64,000 bases of DNA from contig JAFSAO010000014.1 of the NCBI GenBank assembly GCA_017440935.1, positions 62,001-126,000 on the forward strand. Reading direction: 5' to 3'. The notes under the pieces were generated by a model, which had not been told where the DNA came from, did not search any database, and saw only the letters and a program-made list of their open reading frames with translations. The position numbers were made by a program, and so were the translations under genes. Below, piece after piece: positions 16,654-25,500 of this stretch. How positions within the stretch are numbered: the stretch's first letter is position 1; each line of letters opens with the position of its first letter. Source of the DNA: Opitutales bacterium. GTDB taxonomy: Bacteria > Verrucomicrobiota > Verrucomicrobiia > Opitutales > UBA953.

Positions 16654-16688
16654 CGTTCCCGTGGGGTTTTCTCACGGGAACGTTTTTT
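16654..16688 (+). terminator. Terminator formed by an inverted CGGGAACG pair
   Basis: CGTTCCCGTG (16654-16663) and CACGGGAACG (16673-16682) form a perfect 10-bp stem with a 9-base loop, followed by TTTTTT. Confidence 0.92.
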
Positions 16689-16709
16689 CAATATTTGTGA
16701 AAAAAGTGC

Positions 16710-16740
16710 TTGCAAGGGCACTTTTTTTTTTTGCGAGAAT
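16710..16740 (+). promoter_or_regulatory. Promoter with an 11-T spacer tract (PEP-CTERM gene 2)
   Basis: TTGCAA at 16710-16715, 19 bases containing T11 (16722-16732), GAGAAT at 16735-16740. Nearly superimposable on the promoter at 52933-52963. Confidence 0.6.
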
Positions 16741-16836
16741 CGCTACCAAGAATTGAGACACTTGGGCGACACGGTCGTTCCCGCGCGTTTCTCTTCTTTT
16801 AACCTACAAGTTTTAACAACAAACATCATCATTATT

Positions 16837-17667
16837 ATGAAAAAATATATTACAGTCGCGGCACTCCTCGCCGCAGGAAGTGCTTTCGCTAATGCCGAAG
16901 AGATTACCCTTCGATACGAAATTTCGGTGTTTGACGGGGGAAGTAAAAATTCTGCAACAAGCCCTGGACAAACCTCTATTGGTTGTAATGGTTATGTCAA
17001 TTGGACGACGGAGTACTCAGATATTTCAGGAAGTGGAAAGCAGGTCGCAAACCTTCAGGGTAATGGACATTTCTACATCAATGGAGAATCTGGGATTAGT
17101 GTAAAAGATGACACCGTTTTAAACACCGTAGATGGATTCACACTTGTGTTTAATGGATATGCCGTAGCAAATTGGGCTGACTTTCTGAGTGTTACTATTG
17201 GCGGGACTCAATATAAGTTTGAGTCTACAGATTCCAATAGTGTTGCTGTTTACTCTCCAACGGGGGTAGAGAATAATGTAACAGAGCTTGGAAAGGTTTC
17301 TGGCGTTAGTAAAAACACTTGGTACAACTATGCTCTTTCTGTCTTGGGAACATCGTATACTTACAGTGCTTGGGACGCAGCAGGGAATAAGGTTGGTTCC
17401 CTAACTTTTGAGGGCGCGTCGGGAAATCTTACAGATGTCTATGAAGGGTCTCGTTTTAGTCAACATTGGTATGGAGGGGCTCTTGACAATGTCGGTTTGT
17501 ATGACGGCGCTCTTGGTGATAAGGAGCTTAAAACGCTTGTAACAAGTGAAGCTAGCGGGAAGGGCATGGTTCAGAGTTTTTCGATTGTTCCCGAGCCGTC
17601 CACGTTCGGTCTGCTCGCGGGGCTTGGCGCATTGGCGCTCGTTTCTTCACGCCGCCGCCGTCGCTAA
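16837..17667 (+). CDS. PEP-CTERM sorted surface protein 2 (LamG-like)
   Basis: About 276 residues from ATG 16837. A signal peptide (MKKYITVAALLAAGSAFANA) precedes a beta-rich domain. Its end, HWYGGALDNVGLYDGALGD, is typical of concanavalin/LamG-like jelly-roll folds that often bind sugars. The C-terminus VPEPSTFGLLAG, hydrophobic stretch and RRRRR is the PEP-CTERM export tag. The leader has TTTTAAC twice, ending 19 bases before the ATG, and no Shine-Dalgarno. The body is A+T-rich and free of CGGGAACG, consistent with its place in the island. Confidence 0.87.
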   Translation: MKKYITVAALLAAGSAFANAEEITLRYEISVFDGGSKNSATSPGQTSIGCNGYVNWTTEYSDISGSGKQVANLQGNGHFYINGESGISVKDDTVLNTVDGFTLVFNGYAVANWADFLSVTIGGTQYKFESTDSNSVAVYSPTGVENNVTELGKVSGVSKNTWYNYALSVLGTSYTYSAWDAAGNKVGSLTFEGASGNLTDVYEGSRFSQHWYGGALDNVGLYDGALGDKELKTLVTSEASGKGMVQSFSIVPEPSTFGLLAGLGALALVSSRRRRR

Positions 17668-17687
17668 GACTTTTAAAGCTTAACAAT

Positions 17688-17725
17688 AAAAACGCTTCAC
17701 TGAAGAAACTCAGTGAGGCGTTTTT
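17688..17725 (+). terminator. Terminator after PEP-CTERM gene 2
   Basis: Stem AAAAACGCTTCACTGA / TCAGTGAGGCGTTTTT with a 6-base loop and one mismatch. It does not use the CGGGAACG motif. Confidence 0.88.
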
Positions 17726-17863
17726 ATTTGGGATTGTGCTTCCCCCTGCAATTTTTCCCTCTATACAGAGAACCCTATAGGAACTCGTGAGGCATTCCCG
17801 TGGTTCTTATAAACCAGTTCCTGACACAACCCCTTAAAAACCTCTTCTGCGCTCGGGGCATCG

Positions 17864-18085
17864 TCATACCGCATCCGTTCCCGGAGCTGTATGGAATTTA
17901 CCCCGACCTAGCGGCAGTGCCGGCTCTAATTCGTAGCTATGCGGATGTCTTAACCATTCTTCGCTGTATTCAAATCCGGACGAACCTTGTCGCTTATGAT
18001 GAATCCACAGCGTGCCCACGCGAATGCTATCCGTTCCCGCGCCCAATAAATCGGTGTAAACCCCTATTTCCGTATCATTTGTCAT
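17864..18085 (-). pseudogene. hipA N-terminal fragment (toxin kinase remnant)
   Basis: 73 residues on the minus strand: VYTDLLGAGTDSIRVGTLWI, then FEYSEEWLRHPHSYELEPAL and PLGRGKFHT. This is the N-terminal subdomain of HipA-type Ser/Thr kinases, which inhibit translation by phosphorylating aminoacyl-tRNA synthetases. Full HipA is about 400-440 residues, and the kinase core with its catalytic Asp is missing. The frame stops right after the HT position. It overlaps the upstream HTH gene by 11 bases in the usual hipBA order. I judge it a dead toxin. Confidence 0.75.
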
Positions 18086-18395
18086 AGCGCTTATTTACTA
18101 TGTTTTTCGGCATTCGATCTGCTTCCAACCCTAAGCCTACGGCATCATGCCGCGCATCAAACGCATCACTTAGTCGCTCGAGCAACCCCAGTGCAAAAAT
18201 GACCGACGCGTAGCTACTCGCGGAAACTCCCGCATCTCCTTTTTCTATGCGGTAGAGCGTTGCTCTCGATATCCGGGCGCGCTCTGCCAGCGTTGTTGTA
18301 GATATGCGCCGCCGACGACGTGCATCGCGCAAATCGCTTCCAACCTTTTTCAGTGCGGCTTCCGCTTTCGGATATAATGCCCAGCGTTCTTTCAT
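18075..18395 (-). CDS. HipB-like XRE-family transcriptional repressor
   Basis: 106 residues with a helix-turn-helix at about 20-75 (LRDARRRRRISTTTLAERAR, then ISRATLYRIEKGDAGVSASS). In intact hipBA modules HipB binds operators, represses the operon and neutralises HipA. Here the hipA partner is reduced to 73 residues, so the protein may persist only as an orphan regulator. A perfect 15-bp inverted repeat 10 bases upstream of the start is its likely operator. Confidence 0.8.
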   Translation of the reverse strand: MKERWALYPKAEAALKKVGSDLRDARRRRRISTTTLAERARISRATLYRIEKGDAGVSASSYASVIFALGLLERLSDAFDARHDAVGLGLEADRMPKNIVNKRYDK

Positions 18396-18404
18396 AAAAT
18401 AGAA

Positions 18405-18457
18405 AATGTCTCATATCTGCATAAAAAACAAGAATTTTTAATCAGATATGAGACATT
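18405..18457 (-). promoter_or_regulatory. Probable operator/promoter of the hipB-like gene
   Basis: AATGTCTCATATCTG (18405-18419) and CAGATATGAGACATT (18443-18457) are perfect inverted arms around a 23-base A+T-rich spacer, just upstream of the repressor ATG at 18395. The layout fits two operators flanking a promoter. Confidence 0.7.
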
Positions 18458-18467
18458 GTTGTTGCGC

Positions 18468-18719
18468 TTAACTGAGAGGATTCCCCTTGGCAGAGCTCGG
18501 TCGTTTCTTTTCAACGTTGTCATAATCGATCGTATTTGTTGGTCGGGAAAAGTTTTCGCCCCCGTGAGTGAAATTTCTTGGTACGGGGACTTTATAAGTT
18601 CCACCCAAGCTCATAGACGTGGACTTTTCCGGTATGGCGTAGATAAGTTGTTCCCGTTCATGCATTTGCGACATCGATTTTAAGGATGGCGTTGTTTTGT
18701 CTTGCTCCGTCTTTGCCAA
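18468..18719 (-). CDS. Doubtful small open frame downstream of the integrase remnant
   Basis: 83 codons beginning MAKTEQDKTTPSLKSMSQMH. It overlaps the end of the integrase frame by 62 bases and has no recognisable domain. It could be a small island gene or chance; I list it only because the stretch 18460-18657 otherwise holds nothing. Confidence 0.2.
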   Translation of the reverse strand: MAKTEQDKTTPSLKSMSQMHEREQLIYAIPEKSTSMSLGGTYKVPVPRNFTHGGENFSRPTNTIDYDNVEKKRPSSAKGNPLS

Positions 18720-19188
18720 CAGCTAACGCTTCTCCACGGGAACGATCAAACGGAATTACTTTACCGTCTCCTGTCGGAGGTATGATGTTGAAATAGTCCT
18801 TTGCGTCCTGCTTAGAAACAAGATTTCGATAATTCGCGCCCTGTGTTCTCAGGCTATGCCCGCAATAATCGGCGGCTTGTTGAAATCCGTGCAAGACGGC
18901 AAGGCACGAAACGGCGGTGTGCCGGAAAACATTTTTTTCGATTTTTCCGACGGCGTTTTTCTTCGCCTTGCGGGCGGCTTCGTTTGCCTTGGCGTATTCT
19001 TCAACATCGAAAAAGCGCTTTCCCTCTTTTCCGTTTGCTACCTTTCGGCGCAGTTCCAATTTGTTAAGGCGCTTCACGAAATAAACGGCGGCGAATTTCC
19101 CGCGCTCCAAACCTAACCAACCGCGCCCGGATTTAACGGCGGGGATATGTTCAAACTCTTTGCCAATTTTTACGCGCTTTTCTGCCAT
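18658..19188 (-). pseudogene. Truncated tyrosine recombinase (island integrase)
   Basis: 176 residues. The C-terminal catalytic part is clear: VFRHTAVSCLAVLHG (Arg89), YCGHS (His111) and GANYRNLVS (Tyr120, the nucleophile position). A working tyrosine integrase needs about 300-400 residues, with a first catalytic Arg and a beta-hairpin Lys that I cannot find. The first 80 residues (GRGWLGLERGKFAAVYFVKR and after) look like an N-terminal portion joined directly to the catalytic end, suggesting an in-frame internal deletion. It lies next to attR, the usual integrase position. About 45 residues follow the Tyr region. Confidence 0.75.
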
Positions 19189-19226
19189 ACTTCGCCGCTA
19201 TGCGCCACGGCTTGCCCTCGCAAGAC

Positions 19227-19246
19227 TTTTTGCTAAATTCTTGCTA
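19227..19246 (+). promoter_or_regulatory. Candidate integrase arm sites, right end
   Basis: TTTTTGCTA at 19227-19235 and TTCTTGCTA at 19238-19246, again 11 bp apart, mirroring the pair at the left end. Confidence 0.45.
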
Positions 19247-19280
19247 CTTTTATTAAGTTCTTTTGTTTATTAGGTTTTTG

Positions 19281-19323
19281 GAGGGTTCGACTCCTCCAGA
19301 CGCACCACTTTAAAAAGCCCGCA
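19281..19323 (+). repeat. attR of the tRNA-Gly island
   Basis: Copy of the tRNA-Gly 3' end and the following terminator arm; 31 bases are identical to 14982-15012. The repeat lacks the rest of the tRNA, so it is not a gene. Confidence 0.88.
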
Positions 19324-19473
19324 AGCCCGCATAACGAGAAGTTCTGCGGATTTTTTTGTTTTTTGGTGAATAAAACTTGCGGCGAAAAAGAAAAAATATT
19401 GCGCATGGTTTTTTGCGTCAGTAATTTTTCCCCGCGCATGAAAAATCCCCGAATTTCTTCTCAAAAAACATCA

Positions 19474-21429
19474 ATGAAAAATCAACTATTGCTTCTTGCC
19501 GTGGGCTTGTCCGCGTTTTGCGCGGGAACGGCAACGTTGTCCGCCGCACCGAAGAAATCGGATGCTCCCGTGAAGTTTGAATTTGCGGTGAATCCGCAAA
19601 ACCCGCAGGACGGGATTTTCGTGCTGAACGGAAAGCCGTTTCAGATTCGCGGAGGGGAAATCCACCCGCAGCGCATCCCGCGCGAATACTGGGATCACCG
19701 CATCAAAATGTGTAAGGCGATGGGGCTGAACACGATCGCATTTTACACGATGTGGAATGACTTCGAGCAGGCGGACGGGTCGTTTGATTTTAAAACGGGA
19801 AATCGAGACATCGCGGCGTTTCTTCAGCTTTGCCAAGATAACGGAATGTGGGTGCTTTTCCGCCCGGGACCGTATGTTTGCGGCGAATGGGATTTCGGCG
19901 GACTTCCCGCGTATTTGCTCAAAGAAAAAGACGCAAAAATCCGCACGGTTAAGGACAAAAATTTCATGAAGGCGCAGACGCGCTACCTCAAGGCGATTGC
20001 CGAGGTCGTCAAACCGTTCCGCGCGCAAAACGGCGGTCCGATTCTGATGACGCAAATTGAAAACGAGCACGGAAGCTGGCCGCGCAAAGATCCGGAATAT
20101 CTGCGTTGGTTGAAGGATTTTTGGACGAAACAGGGCTTTACGCCGATTTATATGTCCGACGGCGCGGGAGACCACTTTCTGCGCGGTATGATTTATCCGG
20201 ACAAGGATGTTTGCATCGGGCTCGATCCGGGGCAAAACGATAACGCGTGGCGTGTGGCAAACAAATACAATCCGGGCGTTCCCGTGTTTTCCTCGGAAAC
20301 GTATCCGGGCTGGTTGCGTCGCTGGGGCGAAGGCAACTGGTCGCCGACAAATCTTTCCGGAAGCATCAAGTGGTATATGGAAACGGGGCGTTCGTTCAGC
20401 GTGTTCCCGGTGCACGGCGGAACGAATTTCGGCTTCACCGCGGGAGCGAACAACGACCCGCGCACGGGCGGCGATTACCACACGGATTTGACGAGCTACG
20501 ACTACGGTTCGCCGATTAACGAACAGGGCAATCCGACCAAGGAATATCATCAATACCGCGAAATCATTCTCAACGGGCTCGACGCAGCCGAAAAGAAAAC
20601 CGTTCCCGCGATTCCGAAACCGATTCCCGCGATGGAAATCAAGGAGTTTACGCCGAAATTTTTTGCGCCTATCAGTAGCAATACCGAAAAACTCAAAAAC
20701 GGCGGAAAGTTCAAGGATGCGCCGTATTTCGAAGCTTTCGGACAAAATCAGGGAATCGCGTTTTACCGTACGGAAATCCCGACAGGGGCGGCGGGAACGC
20801 TCGATTTTGACGGGCTTCATGACTACGCTCACATTTACATCGACGACAAATTTATCGCCGCCGTTGACCGCCGGATGAAAAAAGCACCCGTCGCCGTTCC
20901 CGCCCGCGAAAAGCCTGCGACGCTCACGATTATGGTCGAAGGCATGGGGCATATCAATTACGGGAAGGGCATGGAAACCGACCGCAAAGGCATTGTCGGC
21001 GACGTGCGTTTAGACGGGAAAGCGCTGAAAAATTGGACCGTGATTCCGAAAACGCTTTCGGAAAAATCCGTTTGCAAAGACGCAAAGTCGGTAAAATTCA
21101 ATTTGAACGGCGTGCTCGGCGGACATTTTCGCGGGGAATTTACGCTCTCAGAAGTCGCGGATACGTTCCTTGATATGTCGAAGTGGGGCAAGGGCGTGCT
21201 TTATGTCAACGGACACAATCTCGGGCGCTACTGGAGTTCCGACCTCAACGGCAAGCCCGTCGGTCCGCAGCTTCGCTTGTATTGCCCGGCTCCGTTCCTG
21301 AAACGCGGGAAAAACGTGGTCGATGTCGTCGAATTTGAGCTTTCCGAGCCGCGTCCGATTCGCGGTTGCGTCGAGCGCAACTACGACATGAACGACGTCA
21401 AAACGAAGAACCTGAACAATCAGTGGTAA
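19474..21429 (+). CDS. Secreted glycoside hydrolase family 35 beta-galactosidase
   Basis: 651 residues from ATG 19474, chosen because a signal peptide (MKNQLLLLAVGLSAFCAGTA) follows. The (beta/alpha)8 domain carries GGEIHPQRIPREYWDHRI, FRPGPYVCGEWDFGG, TQIENEHGS (acid/base Glu) and SSETYPGW (nucleophile Glu), the hallmarks of GH35. C-terminal beta-sandwich domains end with VLYVNGHNLGRYW, the usual jelly-roll. It removes terminal beta-galactose from host or plant glycans in the periplasm or outside. It lies directly after the island attR and 5 bases before hemE, an unrelated gene. Confidence 0.93.
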   Translation: MKNQLLLLAVGLSAFCAGTATLSAAPKKSDAPVKFEFAVNPQNPQDGIFVLNGKPFQIRGGEIHPQRIPREYWDHRIKMCKAMGLNTIAFYTMWNDFEQADGSFDFKTGNRDIAAFLQLCQDNGMWVLFRPGPYVCGEWDFGGLPAYLLKEKDAKIRTVKDKNFMKAQTRYLKAIAEVVKPFRAQNGGPILMTQIENEHGSWPRKDPEYLRWLKDFWTKQGFTPIYMSDGAGDHFLRGMIYPDKDVCIGLDPGQNDNAWRVANKYNPGVPVFSSETYPGWLRRWGEGNWSPTNLSGSIKWYMETGRSFSVFPVHGGTNFGFTAGANNDPRTGGDYHTDLTSYDYGSPINEQGNPTKEYHQYREIILNGLDAAEKKTVPAIPKPIPAMEIKEFTPKFFAPISSNTEKLKNGGKFKDAPYFEAFGQNQGIAFYRTEIPTGAAGTLDFDGLHDYAHIYIDDKFIAAVDRRMKKAPVAVPAREKPATLTIMVEGMGHINYGKGMETDRKGIVGDVRLDGKALKNWTVIPKTLSEKSVCKDAKSVKFNLNGVLGGHFRGEFTLSEVADTFLDMSKWGKGVLYVNGHNLGRYWSSDLNGKPVGPQLRLYCPAPFLKRGKNVVDVVEFELSEPRPIRGCVERNYDMNDVKTKNLNNQW

Positions 21430-21434
21430 AGGCG

Positions 21435-22463
21435 ATGACTTCGCGGGAACGTTTTTTGGCGGCGTGCCGCTGTGCTCCGACGGATCGCGTTCCCGCGTGG
21501 GTCATGCGGCAGGCCGGGCGTTATTTGCCCGAATATCGTGCGCTCAAGGAAAAATACGATTTTCTCACGCTTGTGCGCACGCCGGAGCTCGCCGCCGAGG
21601 TGACGCTCCAGCCCGTGCGGCGTTTCGCTCAGCTGGACGCGGCGATTTTGTTTAGCGACATTCTCACAATTCCGGAAGCGCTCGGGCAGGGCTATTCTTT
21701 TTGCGAAAGCGGCGGTATCGCGATGGATTTTATACTGGATTCGGAGGAAAAACTTGCGGCGCTCGGTGCGGCGGCAGACGTTCCCGCGCGGCTCGATTAC
21801 ATGGCGCAGGCAATGCGGTTGGCGCGTGCCGAACTCGGGGAAGGGCGAGCGTTGCTCGGGTTCGCGGGTTCGCCGTGGACACTCGCCGTTTACATGGTGG
21901 AAGGCGGAAGCGCCAAACAATTTTCAAAAATCAAACGCTTGGCTGCGGAAGCTCCCGCGCTTTTTGATGCGTTGATGGAAAAACTTGCGGACGCCGTTGC
22001 CGCATCGCTCAAAATGCAAATTGCCGCCGGTGCGGATGCCGTCCAAATTTTCGATTCGTGGGCGGCGCTCTGCACGGCGGGAGAATACGAAAATTTGTCT
22101 TTGCGTTGGATCCGCAAAATCATTGCCGCACTCCCGGCAGGTGTTCCCGTCATTGTTTTCGCCAAAGGCATGGCGCATCTGGCTCCGCAAATTGCGGCGA
22201 CGGGAGCGAGCGTGCTCGGCGTGGATTGGACGCACAAACTTTCCGATATTCGCAAACTCGCGGGAACGCAACTCGCGTTGCAGGGAAATCTTGATCCCGT
22301 TGTTCTGAGTTTTTCCGACGAAAAAATCGTGCGGGAACGCACGCGGGAAATTTTGGACGATATGCGCGGCGAGCGCGGACACATCTTCAATCTCGGACAC
22401 GGAATTTTGCCCGACGCCCGTCCGGAAAATTTTGCCGCCATGCTCGATGTGTTGGCGAGCTGA
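21435..22463 (+). CDS. hemE: Uroporphyrinogen decarboxylase
   Basis: 342 residues beginning MTSRERFLAACRCAPTDRVP, with PAWVMRQAGRYLPEYR (substrate-binding Arg residues) and GFAGSPWTLAVYMVEGG and the C-terminal NLGHGILPD. It removes four acetate carboxyls from uroporphyrinogen III in haem synthesis. The start at 21435, five bases after the GH35 stop, fits family length. No other hem gene is nearby, so co-transcription with a galactosidase looks accidental. Confidence 0.96.
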   Translation: MTSRERFLAACRCAPTDRVPAWVMRQAGRYLPEYRALKEKYDFLTLVRTPELAAEVTLQPVRRFAQLDAAILFSDILTIPEALGQGYSFCESGGIAMDFILDSEEKLAALGAAADVPARLDYMAQAMRLARAELGEGRALLGFAGSPWTLAVYMVEGGSAKQFSKIKRLAAEAPALFDALMEKLADAVAASLKMQIAAGADAVQIFDSWAALCTAGEYENLSLRWIRKIIAALPAGVPVIVFAKGMAHLAPQIAATGASVLGVDWTHKLSDIRKLAGTQLALQGNLDPVVLSFSDEKIVRERTREILDDMRGERGHIFNLGHGILPDARPENFAAMLDVLAS

Positions 22464-22529
22464 GGTCGGCTCGCCAATGGCGGTTTTTAAATAGCGAATC
22501 CCGAACGAACAACTTCGGGCGGTTCCCGT

Positions 22530-25500
22530 TTATTTTCTGGAAGGGAAGCGGGGCGGGCGGCGGTAGGGTGCCGAAGCATCGACGCGGTAACCGAGGACGG
22601 CGGGATCTTTGATGAGCGCAGCAAATTTTTCTACGGGGAAAAATGTTTTTACGTGCTCGGGAAGATCCGCTTCGATAAGGGCGCCGTCCGGTTGGCGGTG
22701 GGCGAGCGCAATGCGTGTTCCGCCGGAATTTTCGCCGACGTGGCGGAGAAGTTTGTTTTCGATAAACGCGGGAACGTCTTCCTCGGGATTGAGCACGAAG
22801 ATGACTTTTTTCATCAGGCGCGGAAGCTGTTGCTCCATCGGGGAAATGCGGGAAACCTGCAGGCTCCACTCTTCCTGACGGTCGCGATAACGCAGTTCGC
22901 AGTCGAGAATGACGTGTGCGCCGTCTTTGATATTTTCTCCGTGTTCCTGATAGTCGGACGGGAAACAGACGAGGTGATACTTGTCGCGGCGCGTTTCCAC
23001 GGCGAACGTGGCGAACTTGCGGTTGTCCGCCGTGAATTTTATCGCGATATCTTCGATGATGCCGCAGATACGCACGTTGTGGCTTCGGTCGGCTTTGGAA
23101 AGTTTGCAGTCTTCGAGCGAACCGGAGAAAGTTGCGAGTGCTTGATCGAGCCCCGCGTAAATGTTGAGCGGATGCCCGGAGAGGTAAAGCCCGAGCAGTT
23201 CTTTTTCCTGACGGAGTTTTTCCGCCGGAGACATCGGATTGCCGCTACAGTTCATGTGGTCTTTTGCCGTGCGGCGGTCGTCCAAGATACCGAGTTCCAT
23301 CGTAAAATCGTCTTCGCCCGTATTTTTTTGAAGAAAATCGCGGACGGAGTTGATGGAGGCTTGGATGTGGTTGCGGTCGTAATAATCCTCGCAGTTGTCG
23401 AATCCGCCGGTAAAGATGAGCGTGTCGAGGCTTCGCCCGATGTTTAAATTGGCTTCTTTGGTTTCTCCGGTTTCTTCGTTTTTTACGATGATGCGTTTGG
23501 TGCAGAGGCGCTCCATGAAGTCAACGAAACCCTTGTATTTCCCGCCGCGGGAACGCTCGTCGATAATCGCTTGCGCAACTTTTTCTCCCAAGCCTTTGAG
23601 CGCGCGGAAGCCGAAGTGGATGGCGTTGTTTGCGGGATCGGGCGTGAAAAATACGTTGGAAGTGTTGACGTTCGGCCCGAGCACGCGGATGCCCATGCTT
23701 TCGCATTCGGCGATAACGCCGAGCATTTTTTCCGGATTACTCATTTCGGAGTCGAGCACCGCCGCCATGTATTCGACGGGATAATGCGCTTTGAGGTAGC
23801 CGGTTTGGTAGGCGACGTAGGCGTAGCAGACGGAGTGCGATTTGTTAAAAGCGTATTCGGCAAACGCCGTCCAGTCTTTCCAGATTTTTTCGATAAGTTC
23901 TTCCGCCTTCTTTTGGTTGCCTTTGAGCGGCTCCATGAAGCGAGGATTTTCGAGGCACCCGCGATGGAATTTCTCTTGGAGCTTTGCCATTGTGTCGAGC
24001 TGCTTTTTCCCCATCGCTTTGCGAAGGACGTCGGATTCTCCGCGCGTAAATTGCCCCAGCTCGCGGGAAAGCAACATGACCTGTTCCTGATAAACCGTGA
24101 TCCCGTAAGTATCTTTGAGGTAACGCTCCATCAGAGGATGATCGTAAACAATGCGGTCGTCCCCGTGCTTGCGGCGGATAAATTGCGGAATGTATTCCAT
24201 CGGACCCGGGCGGTAGAGCGCGTTCATCGCGACGAGGTCTTCAAAGCGGTTCGGCTTGAGCAGGCGCAAATATTTTTTCATTCCGCCGGATTCAAATTGG
24301 AAAAGCCCGGTCGTTTCACCGCGTGCAAAAACGCCGAAAGTTTCATGGTCGTCGAGCGGGATTTCGTTGATTTCAAATTCAATTCCTTTTGCCGCTTTGA
24401 CGTTGGCGAGGCAGTTTTTCAGAATCGTGAGCGTTTTCAGCCCGAGAAAGTCCATCTTGAGCAAGCCGATAGGTTCGACAAAGTGCCCGTCGTATTGCGT
24501 GGTGAGCAGATTGTCGTCGGGCGTGGGCATGACGGGAATCGTTTCAATCAGCGGGTCTCGGGAAATGAGCGTCCCGCAGGCGTGAACCCCGGTTTGGCGG
24601 ATGGAACCGTCGAGCGCTTCTGCAAAATTGAGCGTGCTGACGATGAGTTTGTCGTTGGAATTACGTTCTTCGCGTAATTGCGGGCTTTCCGCCATCGCCG
24701 CGTTCATCGTGATTTTCGGTTTCGCGGGAACGAGTTTCGCGAGGCGATTGGCTTCGGCAAGCGGTAAATCAAGCACGCGTGCGACGTCCTTAATCGCCAT
24801 GCGCGGTGCCATACTGCCGAATGTGACGATGTGCGCAACGTGGTCTTGCCCGTATTTTCGAGAAACCCATTCCAGCACCTTCCCGCGGCCTTCGTCGTCG
24901 AAGTCGATATCGATATCCGGCATCGAAATACGGTCGGGATTCAAAAATCGCTCGAACAGCAAGTCATACTTCATCGGGTTAATTCCCGTGATTCCGAGGC
25001 AGTAGGCGACGACGCTTCCGGCGGCACTCCCGCGCCCGGGACCGACAAGAACCCCCATTTCGCGCGCGGCGGCGATAAAGTCCTGCACGATGAGGAAGTA
25101 GCCCGGAAAGCCCATCGTTTTAATCGTCGAGAGCTCGAAATCGATACGTTCCTGCGCGTCGTCGGGAATGTTGCCGTTCCAGCGGCGTTGTGCGCCCTGC
25201 ATCGTGAGGTGCCGCAGGTAATCGTATTCAAAGCGGATGCGGTAAACTTTTTCCGCGCCGCCGAGCTTTTCGTAGCGGTCGCCGAACTCGGCGCGCAATT
25301 CGTCCTCGCTCAGGCGTTCCCGCAACTCGGCTTCCGTGCCGAAACTTTCCGGAATCGGGAACACCGGCATAATCGGCGGCGAATCCAGATTGTATTCTTC
25401 GATTTTGTTGGCAACTTCCAGCGTGTTCAGGAGAGTTTCCGGATGGTCGTGGAAAAGCGCCTTCATTTCCGCCGTTGTTTTGAACCATTCTTGGCGCGTG

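Larger units (their letters stand above)
15013..19323. mobile_element. Decayed integrative island of about 4.3 kb at tRNA-Gly(CCC)
   Basis: Bounded by att direct repeats at 14969-15012 and 19281-19323. The integrase remnant lies next to attR, and paired TTTTTGCTA or TTCTTGCTA sites 11 bp apart lie inside each end (15102/15113 and 19227/19238), as expected for arm-type integrase sites. Contents in order: an 800-base A+T-rich non-coding stretch, two PEP-CTERM genes, a hipBA remnant with an operator, and the integrase. CGGGAACG is rarer than outside: about six copies, none in 15013-16650 or 16790-17870. With a truncated integrase it is probably immobile. Confidence 0.8.

Noticed and set aside
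17800-18087. Plus-strand 95-codon frame over the hipA fragment
   Set aside because: Antisense of a recognisable HipA N-terminus.
18392-18604. 70-codon minus-strand frame over the hipB operator
   Set aside because: It covers the perfect inverted repeat and promoter region and has no coding features.
19281-19310. Second tRNA-Gly gene
   Set aside because: Only the T-arm and acceptor end are present; it is the att repeat.
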